From the NCBI GenBank assembly GCA_000934385.1, contig KN880433.1, forward strand, positions 124,001 through 188,000: a stretch of 64,000 bases of DNA, in the 5' to 3' direction. This document shows, piece after piece, positions 62,097 to 64,000 of this stretch (position 1 is its first letter; each line of letters begins with the position of its first letter). Origin of the DNA: Cylindrobasidium torrendii FP15055 ss-10 (Eukaryota > Basidiomycota > Agaricomycetes > Agaricales > Physalacriaceae). The position numbers and the translations under genes were made by a program. The notes below the pieces were generated by a model. It was not told the DNA's origin, ran no database searches, and saw only the letters and a list, made by a program, of their open reading frames with translations.

Positions 62097-64000
62097 GCGT
62101 TTTACTTTGTATTTGCATGCGAGGAATTTCTTTGTATTTATAATAATTGACTGGCACCACCCATAACGGACATAGCATTCTCATAGACATACGAACGAAC
62201 GCGGGCATCCTCAATGGGCATGTTGGGGTTAACCATTTCGCATCGACACGTAAACTGGCCGAAGGCAAGGATATGATGCTGCTGCAGACAGTCGTATCAT
62301 TCCCGAGTGAACTTGCTCTCAGTCGTTGGCGTGGTTTCTTGCACATTGCCTCGCGGTAGGTATCGGAAGCCATCGCAGAGCATGCCGTGGTTAACGGGAG
62401 GCGCGACGCGGTGATGTCCAAGCAGCGCCTAAGCTAGGACCCTGCGAGCAATCCTACGCCGCGCAGAACAGTGCAGCGGCCATCCGTGGCAGCCATCAGC
62501 ACCTCGGCGCCAATCAATTGTGGCCGTAATTCCAATTGGCAGTGAGTGTGTACATAGCCATTCGAATTTCATACATGAGGCAAGCAGTATTGAATTTACT
62601 TCCCCATACAGCAATCCACGAACATGATTCACCTTTTAGAGATTCCATAGCCTCGTGTCATACCAAAGACAGATTATCAACACGGGAACTTGCGGAGGTC
62701 GGTGGTTTCAGTGCGTGGTGCGTGTTGTAGCGTACTGTGAGAGGGAGAGATCGTATTAGAGTGGCTTTAGCCTGTATGGTGAAGCAAAAGGTTCGCAATC
62801 GCCGTCACGCTTGACCGTGGTCATTAGCAAAGTGTGGCAAGCCTCAAGACTTTATTGAGTATATCGATAATTTCGATATACAATTCTCGGTATACTACAT
62901 AACATGCAACAAGCCCACCTTTTTTAAGACACGCTGCTGAGTGGTGACCAAGCGCCAGCTTGGGTCCATCATACCGCTAGGAAGCCGCGAGGACAATGGG
63001 AGGCGCTTGATTAGTGATACATGATGGCTCAAAAAGGTAGGGTAACGATAAAAGGCCAGTGTCGTACGAGACTTGCCTGGCGAGCGATGGTACGAGACTT
63101 TAAAAGCGCACGTCCGCCTCGTGGGATCATGGATGCGAGGGGCCCCCTGTATATACCGAGTATTTCTCTTCTTCTACGTGTTTTCCCGTTCTAATCAATG
63201 CGAGACGGAGTTAACTGTCGGCCGGGGTTTCCATGCTACTATACATTTTTGAAAAATGTGGCGAGTTTGGCAACTCTTGATGTAGTTTCGAGGGGACTGC
63301 GCCCTGGGATATGTAGGCACAATCGTCAGTGCACGATCCAAATATGTCTATGGATGACTACAATGACTTTGACCCTCACCGGTGGAGGAAAGCCCATTCT
63401 TGATGCGAGTAAACGAGCCGTTCCGGAACGTTTAATGCATAACCATATCGATGGGCACAATCAACGCATATGAAGCGCTCAACGAAGCTGTGAAAGATAG
63501 CCCAAGGCTATCCGCTGCTGTGGCCGAAATCTCAATAGAGCCGGACTATTGTGCACCGTAGAGTGCTATTGTATGGTCCAATGCTGTCGGTGGTATACGG
63601 TCTCGACCCAGAGACGTTACATATTCCTCAGAAGCTCAAGATGGGTATATTCCCACGCCCTAGTAGATTTCACCGCTGCCCTCAGAAAGCTCCAATGAGC
63701 CGCCATAGCTATGCCTCGAAAAAAGGAAAGAACACTCGAGGTCCACTTTTGAATTTAAGGGCCAGGACTGTCTAAAGCGATGCGCGTACGCATTCCAATG
63801 CTGGGTAGGAGGCGGCTTGAATGCAACTTGAACGTGTGCGTCGTGTGTCCGAACCGACCACCTCGCCGCTTTGGCTCTGCCCATGAACGGAGTGATCTGG
63901 AAGTTGCTCGGGGTCCGATGCGATAAAGAGTGCATAAAACACTCGGAATACCTTTTCGCATCGTTTACTATTGTTTCTGGCTGCTCTTAGATATTTCTAC
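62097..64000. other. Gene-poor end of the window
   Basis: 1.9 kb without a gene I can support. Open frames are short, lie in all phases and match no family. The sequence is AT-richer than the preceding genes and includes a 23-bp perfect hairpin at 62859. It may be promoter or 3' sequence of a gene beyond the window, or decayed repeat. Confidence 0.4.
62859..62881. repeat. Perfect 9-bp inverted repeat
   Basis: GTATATCGA, a 5-nt loop TAATT, then TCGATATAC. It lies in the gene-poor stretch. It could be a dimeric regulator site or chance; no flanking target duplication was seen. Confidence 0.5.

Noticed and set aside
63198..63961. Open frames of 70-90 codons near the end of the window on both strands
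   Set aside because: They overlap each other, match nothing known and lack introns or composition typical of the genes around them.

Overview
The window is nuclear DNA from a filamentous basidiomycete, most likely an Agaricomycete. The genes are dense, lie on both strands and are cut by many introns of about 45-60 nt with GT-AG ends and CTGAC/CTAAC-like branch points. The products are eukaryotic and fungal (Sec18, Sec13, Suv3, Bud31, an INO80 subunit, a CorA/Alr1 transporter, an F-box protein with an LPxEIL motif, a caleosin-like protein, MYND-finger proteins). No operon, CRISPR array, rRNA or tRNA was seen. Exon joins were worked out by hand from splice signals, reading phase and family conservation; where exon coordinates are listed, the phases add up to an open frame.

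Layout. 1-5.6 kb: 3' end of a PDCD2/Tsr4 gene, a CorA-type Mg transporter, an F-box protein. 5.9-9.8 kb: an unusual fusion of an MDP-1-like HAD domain to a UshA-type 5'-nucleotidase. 10.9-32.8 kb: mostly housekeeping genes (SEC18, a four-pass membrane protein, a secreted GH43 glycosidase, mitochondrial EF-G, SEC13, SUV3, a MYND protein, a HemK methyltransferase, an epoxide hydrolase, a Barentsz/CASC3-like protein). 33.1-35.5 kb: a head-to-head pair of Gly-repeat proteins, one of them caleosin-like. 35.7-46.1 kb: an accessory cluster of four more MDP-1-like HAD genes, interrupted only by a nicotinamide riboside kinase and carrying a TA-flanked transposon-like insertion. 46.2-62.1 kb: a MYND protein, a polyol dehydrogenase, a PP1 inhibitor-2 homologue, a STIMATE-family membrane protein, glutamate 5-kinase, an Ies2/INO80B subunit, a K/H antiporter, BUD31 and a REEP/HVA22 protein. 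The last 1.9 kb has no gene I can support.

The most interesting content is the MDP-1-like family. Five genes share the same N-terminal HAD domain of about 180 residues, with the same intron splitting the codon of the second motif-I acidic position, but carry three different C-terminal modules: 5'-nucleotidase (one gene), an ADP-ribosyltransferase-like module (three genes) and an APH/protein-kinase-like module (one gene). Only one of the five keeps the HAD motif-I and motif-IV acidic residues; the others are altered in at least one, in the manner of pseudoenzymes. This looks like an adaptor domain shuffled onto different nucleotide-using enzymes in a young, locally duplicated gene family. The nicotinamide riboside kinase inside the cluster makes an NAD link tempting, but that part is inference.
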